A stretch of 8,297 bases of DNA from MFAQ01 sp964429015 (GCA_964429015.1 CAYSAM010000027.1:1-8297); one strand, 5' to 3'. Positions 1 to 6,619 are shown, counted from the first letter of the stretch. The notes: generated by a model from the letters alone, not told the origin. Made by a program: numbers and translations.

Positions 1-775
1 TTTCTAGATCTGGTCTGTTTTTATTATTTAGCATGAGTCTAATAAGTCTTTGAACTGGTTGAAAATCTGGTTGGTTTAGTATGTATTCTATGTCACTATT
101 TAACTCGTTTTTAACCTGAGTCTGGTTTATTTTATCTTCAACTCCTGGAAACTTAGCGGTGAGTTCTGGATCTAGTGAAACCCAATAAATTTCTGAAAAA
201 GATAGACCGCCAAATTTTTCTGTGGCAGATTTTGCCCCATTGGCTGTAGCGCCGGTTATTTTTATATCGTCACCGAAGATAAAGTGAATAGGAAATTGAA
301 AAAATTCTTGACCAGGTAAGATTTGATCTGTAGTTGGAGGTAGTGAGCCTCTTTCTTCCGCTGAGAGAGTAGCGTAATTTGCCTTGTTGGATTCAAGGCG
401 AGCTAGTTTGATAATTATAATTGTTGGAAGATTCTTTAGTGATAAAAAGATGTTTATTTTTTTAATAGCTTTATCTATTAATGAGTTTGAGGCAGATTCG
501 ACATTTCTAAAGCCAGGGGCGGCGATACAGACAAATTCGTTTTTTTCTTTTATTTTTTGAAAAAATAGTTCATACTTTTTAAAGTTTGAAATAAATTTTT
601 GGCTTATATCTTCCGAAGCACTTTCTATTTCTTTTGCGCTTCCAAATTTCATTAAGCTATATTTTTTAGCTATATCATTTTTATTTTCTTTGGTAATCAT
701 GTCTACATAATCACCGTTTTTATCGATGGATAAATTATGTACTGATATTGTGCCCAGATGATTACTGTTTGTCAT
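1..775 (-). CDS. PRTase C: phosphoribosyltransferase-like paralog, 3' end cut by window edge
   Basis: Reading leftward from the ATG at 775-773, the frame stays open for 258 codons to the window edge, so only the C-terminus is missing. The product is homologous to the other two PRTases of this operon. It has the KYSLMKFG block (residues 38-45), the CIAAPGFRNVESAS block (83-96), YATLSAEER (134-142), and a PRPP-loop-like FIFGDDIKITGAT (165-177) with adjacent acids D169 and D170. Its distal block DFQPVQRLIRLML (237-249) matches PRTase A's DFQPTQKTLRDLL. In the core motif a glycine precedes the acid pair where A and B have isoleucine, so its activity may differ. The start codon overlaps the HAD gene's 3' end by 14 nt, which points to translational coupling. 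No Shine-Dalgarno sequence is visible. The homology to PRTases A and B is clear; the substrate is unknown. Confidence 0.82.
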   Translation of the reverse strand, partial: MTNSNHLGTISVHNLSIDKNGDYVDMITKENKNDIAKKYSLMKFGSAKEIESASEDISQKFISNFKKYELFFQKIKEKNEFVCIAAPGFRNVESASNSLIDKAIKKINIFLSLKNLPTIIIIKLARLESNKANYATLSAEERGSLPPTTDQILPGQEFFQFPIHFIFGDDIKITGATANGAKSATEKFGGLSFSEIYWVSLDPELTAKFPGVEDKINQTQVKNELNSDIEYILNQPDFQPVQRLIRLMLNNKNRPDLE

Positions 776-1562
776 ATTGTTTGTGTAACAAAGTAGCAAG
801 TTCGTCTATTGATTTTACGTTTATTTTTGCATGAGGTAGGATCTCATCCGAAACAGAAATCCCGTAGGTGTGTTTGAAAACAGCAGAATCTAATACTGGG
901 TGGTCTCCAGCTGTAAGAACGTCAAGGGGGTCTATGTTTAAATGATTGCATAACCAAAGTAGGGCTGTGGCCTTGTTGGCTCCTTTTGCTGTAAAAAAGT
1001 AGTCAGATCTTGCGGAATCATCGATTTCTAACTTTGATTTGAGATCTTCTGCTAGCGTTAGCACTATTTTTTCCTTTGTTCTGACTGTCATGTTTGTTGT
1101 TTCGGTGTTTCTTACCCAGTTTGCAAATTCTTCAATATCTCTAGTTAATCTACCAAAGGCTTTGGTTGATTTGTATAAATTTGTAAACTTTGTTTCCATT
1201 TCATCTGAACAAACATATATAGAAACATTTCTGTCTGCAGTAGGATAAAAGCGAACTAAGGCGATACTTTCTCTATTGGTTAAAACAAAATCAGCTAATA
1301 GATTTCGTGCCTCTTTTTCGATAGGAAAGGCTTTTAAGAGTTCACCACCTGGATTCCAAATTTCACCACCTGCATGAATAATAGATGGTAGATTTACCTC
1401 ATCAGGAAGTATGACTTTTTCGGCTTGACCCAGACTTCTTTGTGTGTTTACACCTCTTTGGGGTATTTTTTTGAAAGCGCTTATTACGTGTTCACCAGGT
1501 CGATCGTCTCCGATTACAAGTGTTTTGTCTATGTCAAACCAAGCGTATGTTTTTTGTTTCAT
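762..1562 (-). CDS. Cof-type HAD-superfamily phosphatase
   Basis: The 266-residue protein carries haloacid dehalogenase motifs. Motif I is FDIDKTLV, with nucleophile D10 and acid/base D12. An IIHAGGEIWNPGGE block (61-74) follows, like the 'nGa' segment after motif I in Cof/sucrose-phosphatase relatives. Motif III is AKGANKATAL (192-201), with K193 and K197 as candidate lysines. Motif IV is AGDHPVLDSAVF (218-229), with D220 and D225 as metal ligands. The roughly 100 residues between the second block and motif III fit a C2-type cap, which normally selects a small phosphorylated sugar or nucleotide. The gene sits between two PRTase-like genes, 12 nt after PRTase B and overlapping PRTase C, so dephosphorylation of a phosphoribosyl product is a reasonable guess. 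Lys follows the second Asp where Gly is usual (DxDKT instead of DxDGT). No Shine-Dalgarno is visible. Fold assignment is firm; the substrate is unknown. Confidence 0.88.
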   Translation of the reverse strand: MKQKTYAWFDIDKTLVIGDDRPGEHVISAFKKIPQRGVNTQRSLGQAEKVILPDEVNLPSIIHAGGEIWNPGGELLKAFPIEKEARNLLADFVLTNRESIALVRFYPTADRNVSIYVCSDEMETKFTNLYKSTKAFGRLTRDIEEFANWVRNTETTNMTVRTKEKIVLTLAEDLKSKLEIDDSARSDYFFTAKGANKATALLWLCNHLNIDPLDVLTAGDHPVLDSAVFKHTYGISVSDEILPHAKINVKSIDELATLLHKQYDKQ

Positions 1563-1574
1563 TTTGTTTTTTTG

Positions 1575-2576
1575 CTAGTTGTTAGTAGTAATTATATCTA
1601 CCTCTTGCTCTATTTGTGGTGAGTCAGAACTTAGATTGTTTAGAAATTGTTTGATTTTTGTTAGAAATTTGTGGAGAGTATCTCTTTGGCATATTTCTTC
1701 ATTAAGTATATTGATTCCTGTGGCATATTTTGGATCAAGACTATAGCCGTCTGAGGAGTTTATTGCCTTGTAAAGCCTTGCCAAAACAATATCGTCTATC
1801 TTTTTGAAAAAATATTTTAAGTGAGCCTCTTTTGTGTATGCATCAACGTCATAGATGCTTTCTGGGGTGGTGGTAAGAATAAATTTTAAAACTCTGGAAT
1901 TTAGTCTAAGTTTATAGCCAGTATTTTTGCTATAGTCTTTAAAAAAGGGGATAAGATCTAGTACTGTTCTAATTTCGGATCTGTTTAGGTCTTCTTCTGT
2001 TTCGGGTGATTGTGCTGCTATTTTTTTACCTAACAAGTAATAGTAGGCAAAAATCCAATCTTTGGCACCTGATTCAGACAATAATTGGTGTAATTTTTTT
2101 TCGTGTGATCCCGTGACGCTAATATCGTCAATAATTAAAACATGTTTGTTTTTAATTTTTTCTTTATCTGTTTTGGAAAGAAAAATTTGACGTTTGTTCA
2201 TTGCTGCTGATCTTTCGTCTGCTGACATTGTTCCGTAGTGATTTGTGGCAAAGTCGCCACCTCTTTCAAATTTAATACGATCATGTTTTACATCAAGACT
2301 TTGGAGTAGTTTAGTGACCTCTCTTGCAACTGAATAGGAGGCTGTTGGTATGACTCCAAAAGCTGAGGAGGTAATAAGAATTGGTTCTTCTGATATTATT
2401 AATTTTTGTACAAATGGATGGTTTGTTATTGCTGAAGCAAGGTGCAACGCAATTCTCTTTGTGGCAATTGGGTCTCCGTATTTCATTCGACTGTACATTT
2501 TGGTTTCAAAATCGTGTAGATTTTCAGTTTTGAATATAATTTTGGCTGCCAATCTCTTGGGTTTTGGAATTTTCAT
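1575..2576 (-). CDS. PRTase B: ComF-like phosphoribosyltransferase
   Basis: The 333-residue protein has a type I phosphoribosyltransferase core. Its PRPP loop is HVLIIDDISVTGSHE (145-159), with hydrophobic strand, acids D150-D151 and the TG turn. Upstream are YSRMKYGD (28-35), ILITSSAFGVIPTAS (66-80) and YGTMSADER (114-122). From memory these blocks resemble the ComF-like PRTase family (Pfam PRTase_3) found in Ter-associated biosynthetic operons; a profile search would settle this. A helical region of about 150 residues follows the core and is shared with PRTase A. The expected chemistry is transfer between PRPP and a base or other acceptor, but the acceptor cannot be read from sequence. The gene starts only 4 nt after PRTase A ends and 12 nt separate it from the HAD gene, so it is operonic. 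Of the three paralogs it has the most canonical motif. No Shine-Dalgarno is visible. Confidence 0.87.
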   Translation of the reverse strand: MKIPKPKRLAAKIIFKTENLHDFETKMYSRMKYGDPIATKRIALHLASAITNHPFVQKLIISEEPILITSSAFGVIPTASYSVAREVTKLLQSLDVKHDRIKFERGGDFATNHYGTMSADERSAAMNKRQIFLSKTDKEKIKNKHVLIIDDISVTGSHEKKLHQLLSESGAKDWIFAYYYLLGKKIAAQSPETEEDLNRSEIRTVLDLIPFFKDYSKNTGYKLRLNSRVLKFILTTTPESIYDVDAYTKEAHLKYFFKKIDDIVLARLYKAINSSDGYSLDPKYATGINILNEEICQRDTLHKFLTKIKQFLNNLSSDSPQIEQEVDIITTNN

Positions 2577-2580
2577 TGTA

Positions 2581-3552
2581 TTAGAGGTATTTGCTTGTTA
2601 TTTTTCTTGATTCATCTATGAATTTAAGTTCCATTAATTTCTTTTCGATAATGTTTAGTGACTCTTTGTAGATTCCATTCCATCTTTCTCTAAAACCATT
2701 GTTGGTAGAGGCAAGATACAACTTAAGTATTATGTTAGGTAAAAGGCTGTCTAGAAAGTCTGGTAGATCTTTTCTGTTTGTGTCTATAAGTAGGTCTCGA
2801 AGTGTTTTTTGGGTTGGCTGAAAGTCGTCAATGAGAATACTTCTTAAACTCTCGAGTGAGCCTTTAATTTGATAACGATTGAGAATTTCTTCAACTTTGC
2901 CATCAGTTTTTTCAACAACAGTTGGATCTATTTTTATACCAAAAAGAAAGAAGACTGAGTTTGCTTTGGATTCAGAATATAGTCTTTCTTTGGCGTTTTT
3001 TGCTACAGTTCCAGTGATGTATACATCATCGATATAGATTACGCAGCCATCCTTAAAAATTTCAGGCATGATATTTGCGCTGTGGTTTGAAACCATTCTT
3101 CCTGTTAGGTTTCTTTGGGAGTAGTCTGGTTGGGATTCTTCTAGTTTGCTTTGTTCTAGTATTTTGACGGGTGGTAGATGAGAAATTGAGCACCATGAAT
3201 TTATTAGGGTTACTGTTTCCTTGAGAAGGATGTTTGAGGCGGAAGGAGTGTTGTATATACCTGGAGATGTGATAAAGGTTGTGCGATTTTCAGTTCGAGC
3301 TTTTTCTAAAAATTTGCGAAAACTATTTGATCTACATGCCTCAGTGTATATTTTAAAAGCAAAGAATTTAACGGAGTCGAGGTGACCATACTTTAAAAGA
3401 CTAAATCGGGAAGCTATATCACTTGCTTCATTGTTGTTGCCAAGATTGACAAATTTATTTCTTTTCATGCCTATATTTAGGGCAACAACCGCCTCTTCTT
3501 TGAAGTTTATTTCTGGACTATCTATAGTTATAGCTTTACTTATAGGTTTCAT
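2581..3552 (-). CDS. PRTase A: phosphoribosyltransferase-like paralog, first gene of operon
   Basis: The 323-residue protein has the same architecture as PRTase B with an N-terminal extension of about 20 residues. Shared blocks are SRFSLLKYG (48-56), FITSPGIYNTPSAS (93-106), YSQRNLTGR (144-152) and the PRPP loop CVIYIDDVYITGTVA (170-184) with D175-D176. The C-terminal helical half (about 220-310) aligns loosely with PRTase B, including an ILKLYLAS/VLARLYKA match, and closely with the visible end of PRTase C (DFQPTQKTLRDLL). The third block has drifted: 'LSAxER' in B and C is 'NLTGRM' here, so A may act on another acceptor or be an inactive partner subunit. It is the promoter-proximal gene, about 25 nt downstream of the predicted transcription start. 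No Shine-Dalgarno is visible. PRTase fold is likely; the substrate is unknown. Confidence 0.85.
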   Translation of the reverse strand: MKPISKAITIDSPEINFKEEAVVALNIGMKRNKFVNLGNNNEASDIASRFSLLKYGHLDSVKFFAFKIYTEACRSNSFRKFLEKARTENRTTFITSPGIYNTPSASNILLKETVTLINSWCSISHLPPVKILEQSKLEESQPDYSQRNLTGRMVSNHSANIMPEIFKDGCVIYIDDVYITGTVAKNAKERLYSESKANSVFFLFGIKIDPTVVEKTDGKVEEILNRYQIKGSLESLRSILIDDFQPTQKTLRDLLIDTNRKDLPDFLDSLLPNIILKLYLASTNNGFRERWNGIYKESLNIIEKKLMELKFIDESRKITSKYL

Positions 3553-3575
3553 AAATATTTGTTTCTTGAAACTCT

Positions 3576-3621
3576 AAGTGCGTATTATCCCTTAGCCTTA
3601 TTGCTTTGTCAAGTGCGTATT
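3576..3621. repeat. Pair of exact 11-bp direct repeats over the PRTase promoter (candidate operator)
   Basis: AAGTGCGTATT occurs at 3576-3586 and again at 3611-3621, with starts 35 bp apart. The first copy covers part of the -10 element and the predicted start site. The second abuts and overlaps the -35 by 2 bp. Tandem sites placed this way are typical of a transcription-factor operator. The regulator is not identifiable here. Confidence 0.6.
3584..3612 (-). promoter_or_regulatory. Sigma70-type promoter of the PRTase/HAD operon
   Basis: On the minus strand TTGACA (3612-3607) is separated by 17 bp from GATAAT (3589-3584), which is a perfect -35 and a one-mismatch -10. Transcription should start near 3577, giving a leader of about 25 nt before the ATG at 3552. 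The short palindrome GTTTCTTGAAAC (3561-3572) lies in this leader. Confidence 0.8.
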
Positions 3622-3705
3622 GATTGTGTATTTTTGAACTAAATAATGGATAAAATCTTTATTTTTGGTGTTTTTTTGTCTTTTTGGTCCAGGTTCCCAT
3701 TTAGC

Positions 3706-3734
3706 TTGACTTTTTAATAACTATAAGATATAAT
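3706..3734 (+). promoter_or_regulatory. Near-consensus promoter giving a predicted leaderless kinase mRNA
   Basis: TTGACT (3706-3711) and a perfect TATAAT (3729-3734) are separated by 17 bp. Standard spacing places transcription start at 3741-3742, exactly at the A of the ATG at 3742. The message would therefore have no 5' untranslated region and no ribosome binding site. Confidence 0.82.
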
Positions 3735-3741
3735 TGTGGTT

Positions 3742-4683
3742 ATGAAAAATGAATATAGTGTGCCTAAAAAAGAACTTATTGAGAGTGGGGAGTATGGTGA
3801 GATAGAGGGTTGTTTGGAAGGTACTTATTTTTATGATATTGATAGAAGTGCTGGTCAGACAGAAATAGACTTTTTGGAGGAAATTGCGAAGATGGGTTTG
3901 AAGCCTATAAAGCCTTTGAGGTTTGGTGTGAAGGGCTGGGATACAGTAAATATCAATGAATTTGGTCATATGGCGTTGTGTGAGGATCAAGAAGGTCGAA
4001 AATATAAGGTCAGAAACTGTTTTAGTCTTTCTGAGGCTAATAGAATGCAAACAGTAGTTAATTTTGCGACAGCAAAAAAGGTGTCCACTCCTGGTATTGT
4101 GGGTCGAAAAGGTCAAGTATTAGTTTTGGATTATATTGAGGGTGACAATCCTAGCGAAAGCTTGGAAGAATTAGACCTTTTGGCTGTGGCTAAAGCACAT
4201 TTTTCAATGGAAATACCCTTTGAGACTCTTGAAGGTAGGGTAAGAGAAAAACTAAACGATCTTATTAATTATTCAATAAACTTTATAAATGAAATTGACT
4301 CAGATAAAGCTAGATATCTGAAAAATAAGTTAGATGAATTGTTTCCAGATAAAATAATTCCAGTCTTTGACCATCAAGACAACGGTGTTCACAATCTACT
4401 TAAAGGTGTAGATGATAAATTTTGGTGGATTGATGAGGAAGCGTTTGGTATTTTACCTTTTGGGTATACTCTAGAGAGAGCGTTGTATGGTAACGGAGGA
4501 CATGGTATATGTGTTTCTGAGGCTCAAAGAGAAACATATGTGAGTGTTTTTACCGATGAGCAGATCGAGTATTACAATAATACTCGGGAGTTTTGGAAGT
4601 TGCTTTTAGTTACGAGATCTGTAGCCAGAGCTTTGTTTAATAAGGATCTTGTGAGAGCTATTAAGTTATTATCTGAAATATAA
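3742..4683 (+). CDS. Aminoglycoside phosphotransferase/choline kinase-fold protein
   Basis: The 313-residue protein has the C-lobe signature of the APH/choline-kinase superfamily. The catalytic loop is FDHQDNGVHNLL (209-220), matching HxDxxxxN with H211, D213 and N218. The metal-binding segment is WWIDEEAFG (228-236) with D231. A hinge-like LVLDYIEGDNPSE (127-139) lies between the lobes, and the N-lobe has YKVRN (88-92) followed by the helix SLSEANRM (95-102). Members phosphorylate small molecules such as sugars, amino alcohols, nucleosides or aminoglycosides; the substrate cannot be told. An in-frame GTG lies at 3736, but it falls between the -10 box and the predicted transcription start, so the ATG at 3742 is chosen. 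The glycosyltransferase gene follows after 7 nt and is probably co-transcribed. The unusually long N-terminal stretch before the kinase N-lobe (about 75 residues) has no recognised motif. Confidence 0.8.
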   Translation: MKNEYSVPKKELIESGEYGEIEGCLEGTYFYDIDRSAGQTEIDFLEEIAKMGLKPIKPLRFGVKGWDTVNINEFGHMALCEDQEGRKYKVRNCFSLSEANRMQTVVNFATAKKVSTPGIVGRKGQVLVLDYIEGDNPSESLEELDLLAVAKAHFSMEIPFETLEGRVREKLNDLINYSINFINEIDSDKARYLKNKLDELFPDKIIPVFDHQDNGVHNLLKGVDDKFWWIDEEAFGILPFGYTLERALYGNGGHGICVSEAQRETYVSVFTDEQIEYYNNTREFWKLLLVTRSVARALFNKDLVRAIKLLSEI

Positions 4684-4690
4684 ATTTAAA

Positions 4691-5833
4691 ATGGGATTGT
4701 TAAAACCACAAAGTGAGCCAGTTTTGGCAAGAAATAGGTTTAAAAATGTAGTTTTTGATCTTGCCGTGAACTATCGAAAAACGTATGGAGTTGAAATAAA
4801 ATTGCCTTTACCGAGTGAAAAAGTAAAATTATCAGTAGTTGTTCCTGTATACAACGAGGCTGCTGTAATTCGAAAGTGTCTTGAAGCGTTGAACAGGCAA
4901 ACAAATTTGAATTTTGAGGCTATTTTTGTAGATAATCGTTGTACCGATAAAAGTGTTGAGATAATAAATGAATTTGCAAAAAATGAGGCAAAGTATAAGA
5001 TCTACGTTATCTTTGAGGAAAAGGCAGGTCCTGGTAACGCTCGTAGGGCAGGAATGGATCAAGCTGCAATTAGGCAATCTCAGAATTCAGGTATTAAATA
5101 TATTGCTGGAACAGACGGTGACAGTATTCCTTGTGAGACATGGGTTGATGACATACATAATGGCTTTACAAGAGGTAATTTTGACTTAATAGCTGGTGAT
5201 GTAGAGTACTTTTGGGATATACAAAAAAATGAACACGAGAAGCTGAGGTTTTATGATTTTATGAGAGCAATAACTTCTAAAATTGGAAGACCCAGAGTTA
5301 GAGGTTTGAATTTTGCAATTAAATCTGAAGTGTATATGAGAGTGGGTGGAGTTGTACAGCCATATACTGATGATGGAAAGATTAAAACAGGCGAGGAAGG
5401 TTCTTTGATACAAGGTGTGGAGAACAGTGGTGGAAAAATAGGGCATATAAGCTCAGTTGTTAAAGGGGATCCTCGAAGATTGATATTAAACATAAAAGAA
5501 GGAAAAAATGCTGGCTTGTCCTTGTTTAATAATAGCGAAATGACCAACGCTCGTTCTGGTGAAGGTAATAATTTGGATGGAGTTACCAGTGAAGATGTGG
5601 ATCTATTCATAGAGCGCAGACTAAAAGGTATTTTTCGTAAAGATTTGGTGTTTCTTTATAAAAATGAAGTTAGACGTGGGTTGTATTGGAATAGGGTTAA
5701 AGTTTTTTTGGGGACAAGGTCTGTTGAGTTTGCAAATGACATGGATTGTGGTGTTGAGGATTTGGATGTATTGTGGGAGAAGTATAGGAAAGATTTTATT
5801 TCAAACTTAGTGAAAATTGGGCGGACTTATTAA
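4691..5833 (+). CDS. Family 2 glycosyltransferase, soluble
   Basis: The 380-residue protein has a GT-A fold of family GT2. The nucleotide-sugar-binding start is LSVVVPVYNEAAVI (47-60), followed by VDNRCTDKS (80-88). The metal-binding DxD is in GTDGDSIP (140-147; D142, D144). The acceptor segment RGLNFAIKSEVYMRVGG (204-220) and an acidic GEEGSLI (234-240), equivalent to the catalytic ED of the family, come next. No signal peptide or membrane helix is visible, so it should act in the cytosol, unlike cell-wall GT2 enzymes with membrane anchors. About 46 residues precede the GT domain, and a charged C-terminal region of about 130 residues follows without a recognised domain. It lies 7 nt after the kinase gene with no Shine-Dalgarno, consistent with translational coupling. 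A role in adding sugar to a small metabolite is possible, but a glycan or protein target is not excluded. Confidence 0.88.
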   Translation: MGLLKPQSEPVLARNRFKNVVFDLAVNYRKTYGVEIKLPLPSEKVKLSVVVPVYNEAAVIRKCLEALNRQTNLNFEAIFVDNRCTDKSVEIINEFAKNEAKYKIYVIFEEKAGPGNARRAGMDQAAIRQSQNSGIKYIAGTDGDSIPCETWVDDIHNGFTRGNFDLIAGDVEYFWDIQKNEHEKLRFYDFMRAITSKIGRPRVRGLNFAIKSEVYMRVGGVVQPYTDDGKIKTGEEGSLIQGVENSGGKIGHISSVVKGDPRRLILNIKEGKNAGLSLFNNSEMTNARSGEGNNLDGVTSEDVDLFIERRLKGIFRKDLVFLYKNEVRRGLYWNRVKVFLGTRSVEFANDMDCGVEDLDVLWEKYRKDFISNLVKIGRTY

Positions 5834-5848
5834 ATTGAACAAATAAAA

Positions 5849-5870
5849 AACCCGAGCAGGAGCTCGGGTT
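5849..5870. terminator. Convergent-gene terminator hairpin
   Basis: The arms AACCCGAGC (5849-5857) and GCTCGGGTT (5862-5870) form a 9-bp stem with a 4-nt loop. The A-run at 5843-5850 gives a U-tract on the minus strand, so it is a strong terminator for the leftward gene ending at 5869. Rightward it has only a short U stretch after the stem and should be weaker for the glycosyltransferase transcript. Confidence 0.8.
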
Positions 5871-6036
5871 AATAGATAATGGGATGGCAGACTATTGAGG
5901 CAAGGAATAGGCAAGTTCCCAGCAAATAAAAAAAAGAGTTAATTGCTGTAGTTTGAGAAAGAACCATACTTACTCCAGAGATGATTATTAGTATGCCTCC
6001 AACGACCCCAAAAGCCTTGATTGTTTTTAGCTTCAC
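5869..6036 (-). CDS. Small two-helix membrane peptide, unknown function
   Basis: The 55-residue frame begins at a GTG (6036-6034) preceded by AAGGA, which overlaps the upstream gene's stop region and sits 10 nt before the start. Two hydrophobic segments, about residues 8-27 (GVVGGILIIISGVSMVL core) and 33-52 (SFFYLLGTCLFLASIVC core), should form a membrane hairpin. The basic start MKLKTIK suggests the N-terminus is cytoplasmic. The stop TAA runs directly into the terminator stem. A longer frame reaches 6102, but it would overlap the upstream gene by more than 50 nt and has no ribosome site. It is probably co-transcribed with the gene ending at 6050 (13-nt gap). I do not recognise a family. 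Confidence 0.55.
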   Translation of the reverse strand: MKLKTIKAFGVVGGILIIISGVSMVLSQTTAINSFFYLLGTCLFLASIVCHPIIY

Positions 6037-6049
6037 TGTAATTGATTCC

Positions 6050-6511
6050 TTATGCCAACGAAGGGATAAAAACACTCGGCTGGAGCTCCAGAAGCTTACC
6101 AATAGTCAGGGTACCGGAGCGGGCTTCGAGGGAGGCGCTGGCGTTGAGTTCAAAACGCTTGATCATGCCTTCGACACCACCGCCCTTGATGTTTTTGACC
6201 ATCATTTTGGTCACAGAGCTTGCTGCGCCAGTGATGGCTCCTGCCAAAAGTGTTTCGGCGACTGATTCCTCGTCAAAAACTGAGGCACCTTTTTCCACGG
6301 CAGCCATAAATACTGCTTGTTTTGCCTTCAGGATGTTTTCTTCGGTGGCTGGATCGTTGATCATGGCCTCGAGGTGTTTGATGGCAAAGGTGGCAAGTTC
6401 GATGTGTTTGTCGTAATCTTCGGCGTTTTTGGCTTTGATTTTGGCAATTGCCAATTCGATTTGGTTAGCTTCAGCTGAAGCTAACATGGTGGAAGCAAGT
6501 AATTTTGTCAT
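6050..6511 (-). CDS. Helical hypothetical protein, 153 residues
   Basis: The start at 6511 is chosen because AGGAG (6520-6516) lies 4 nt upstream and a promoter -10 lies at 6551-6546. A longer in-frame ATG at 6586 would sit upstream of that promoter. The protein is Ala/Lys/Glu-rich and predicted mainly helical from residue 10 to about 75. A Gly/Ala-rich stretch follows (TLLAGAITGAASSV, 87-100) that could pack as a tight helix pair or touch a membrane. Then comes a basic segment (TKMMVKNIKGGG) and a beta-like C-terminus. There is no signal peptide or clear membrane helix, and no family is recognised. It is transcribed divergently from the gene at 6660 and leads a two-gene unit with the small membrane peptide. 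Its G+C content is higher than that of the genes to its left. Confidence 0.75.
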   Translation of the reverse strand: MTKLLASTMLASAEANQIELAIAKIKAKNAEDYDKHIELATFAIKHLEAMINDPATEENILKAKQAVFMAAVEKGASVFDEESVAETLLAGAITGAASSVTKMMVKNIKGGGVEGMIKRFELNASASLEARSGTLTIGKLLELQPSVFIPSLA

Positions 6512-6545
6512 TTTTCTCCTATGAAAAAGTGCGGATTTTACGGGT

Positions 6546-6554
6546 ATTTTAGCA
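6546..6554 (-). promoter_or_regulatory. Extended -10 promoter for the 6511-6050 gene
   Basis: The minus strand reads TGCTAAAAT (6554-6546), an extended -10 (TGnTAAAAT). No good -35 lies 17 bp upstream, which extended -10 promoters tolerate. The start would be near 6539, leaving a leader of about 28 nt that carries the AGGAG site. Confidence 0.55.
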
Positions 6555-6590
6555 TAAAAAGGAACGCTGCGATCTTTATGTCCCATAATA

Positions 6591-6619
6591 TTGACAAAGG
6601 GGGCGTGTTATGGTAAAAT
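6591..6619 (+). promoter_or_regulatory. Strong promoter for the 6660-7166 gene
   Basis: A perfect TTGACA (6591-6596) is followed after 17 bp by TAAAAT (6614-6619), preceded by TGG, making an extended -10. Transcription should start near 6626, giving a leader of about 34 nt. The ribosome site AAAGGA (6647-6652) lies 7 nt before the ATG at 6660. Confidence 0.82.

Noticed and set aside
3561..3572. Palindrome GTTTCTTGAAAC as an independent operator
   Set aside because: Five-base arms are likely by chance in AT-rich DNA; only mentioned as part of the PRTase leader.
3736..3738. GTG as the start of the kinase gene, two codons upstream of the ATG
   Set aside because: It lies between the -10 box and the predicted transcription start, so it would not be in the mRNA.
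3721..4116. Leftward 131-residue open frame opposite the kinase gene
   Set aside because: Composition is Phe/Ile/Thr-rich shadow sequence, it covers the kinase promoter, and it has no family resemblance.
6037..6102. Longer form of the small membrane protein, starting at 6102
   Set aside because: It would overlap the upstream gene by more than 50 nt and has no ribosome site; the GTG at 6036 follows AAGGA.
6512..6586. Longer N-terminus for the 6050-6511 gene beginning at an ATG at 6586
   Set aside because: The extended -10 promoter lies inside this stretch and the AGGAG site fits the start at 6511; the extra residues look like untranslated sequence.
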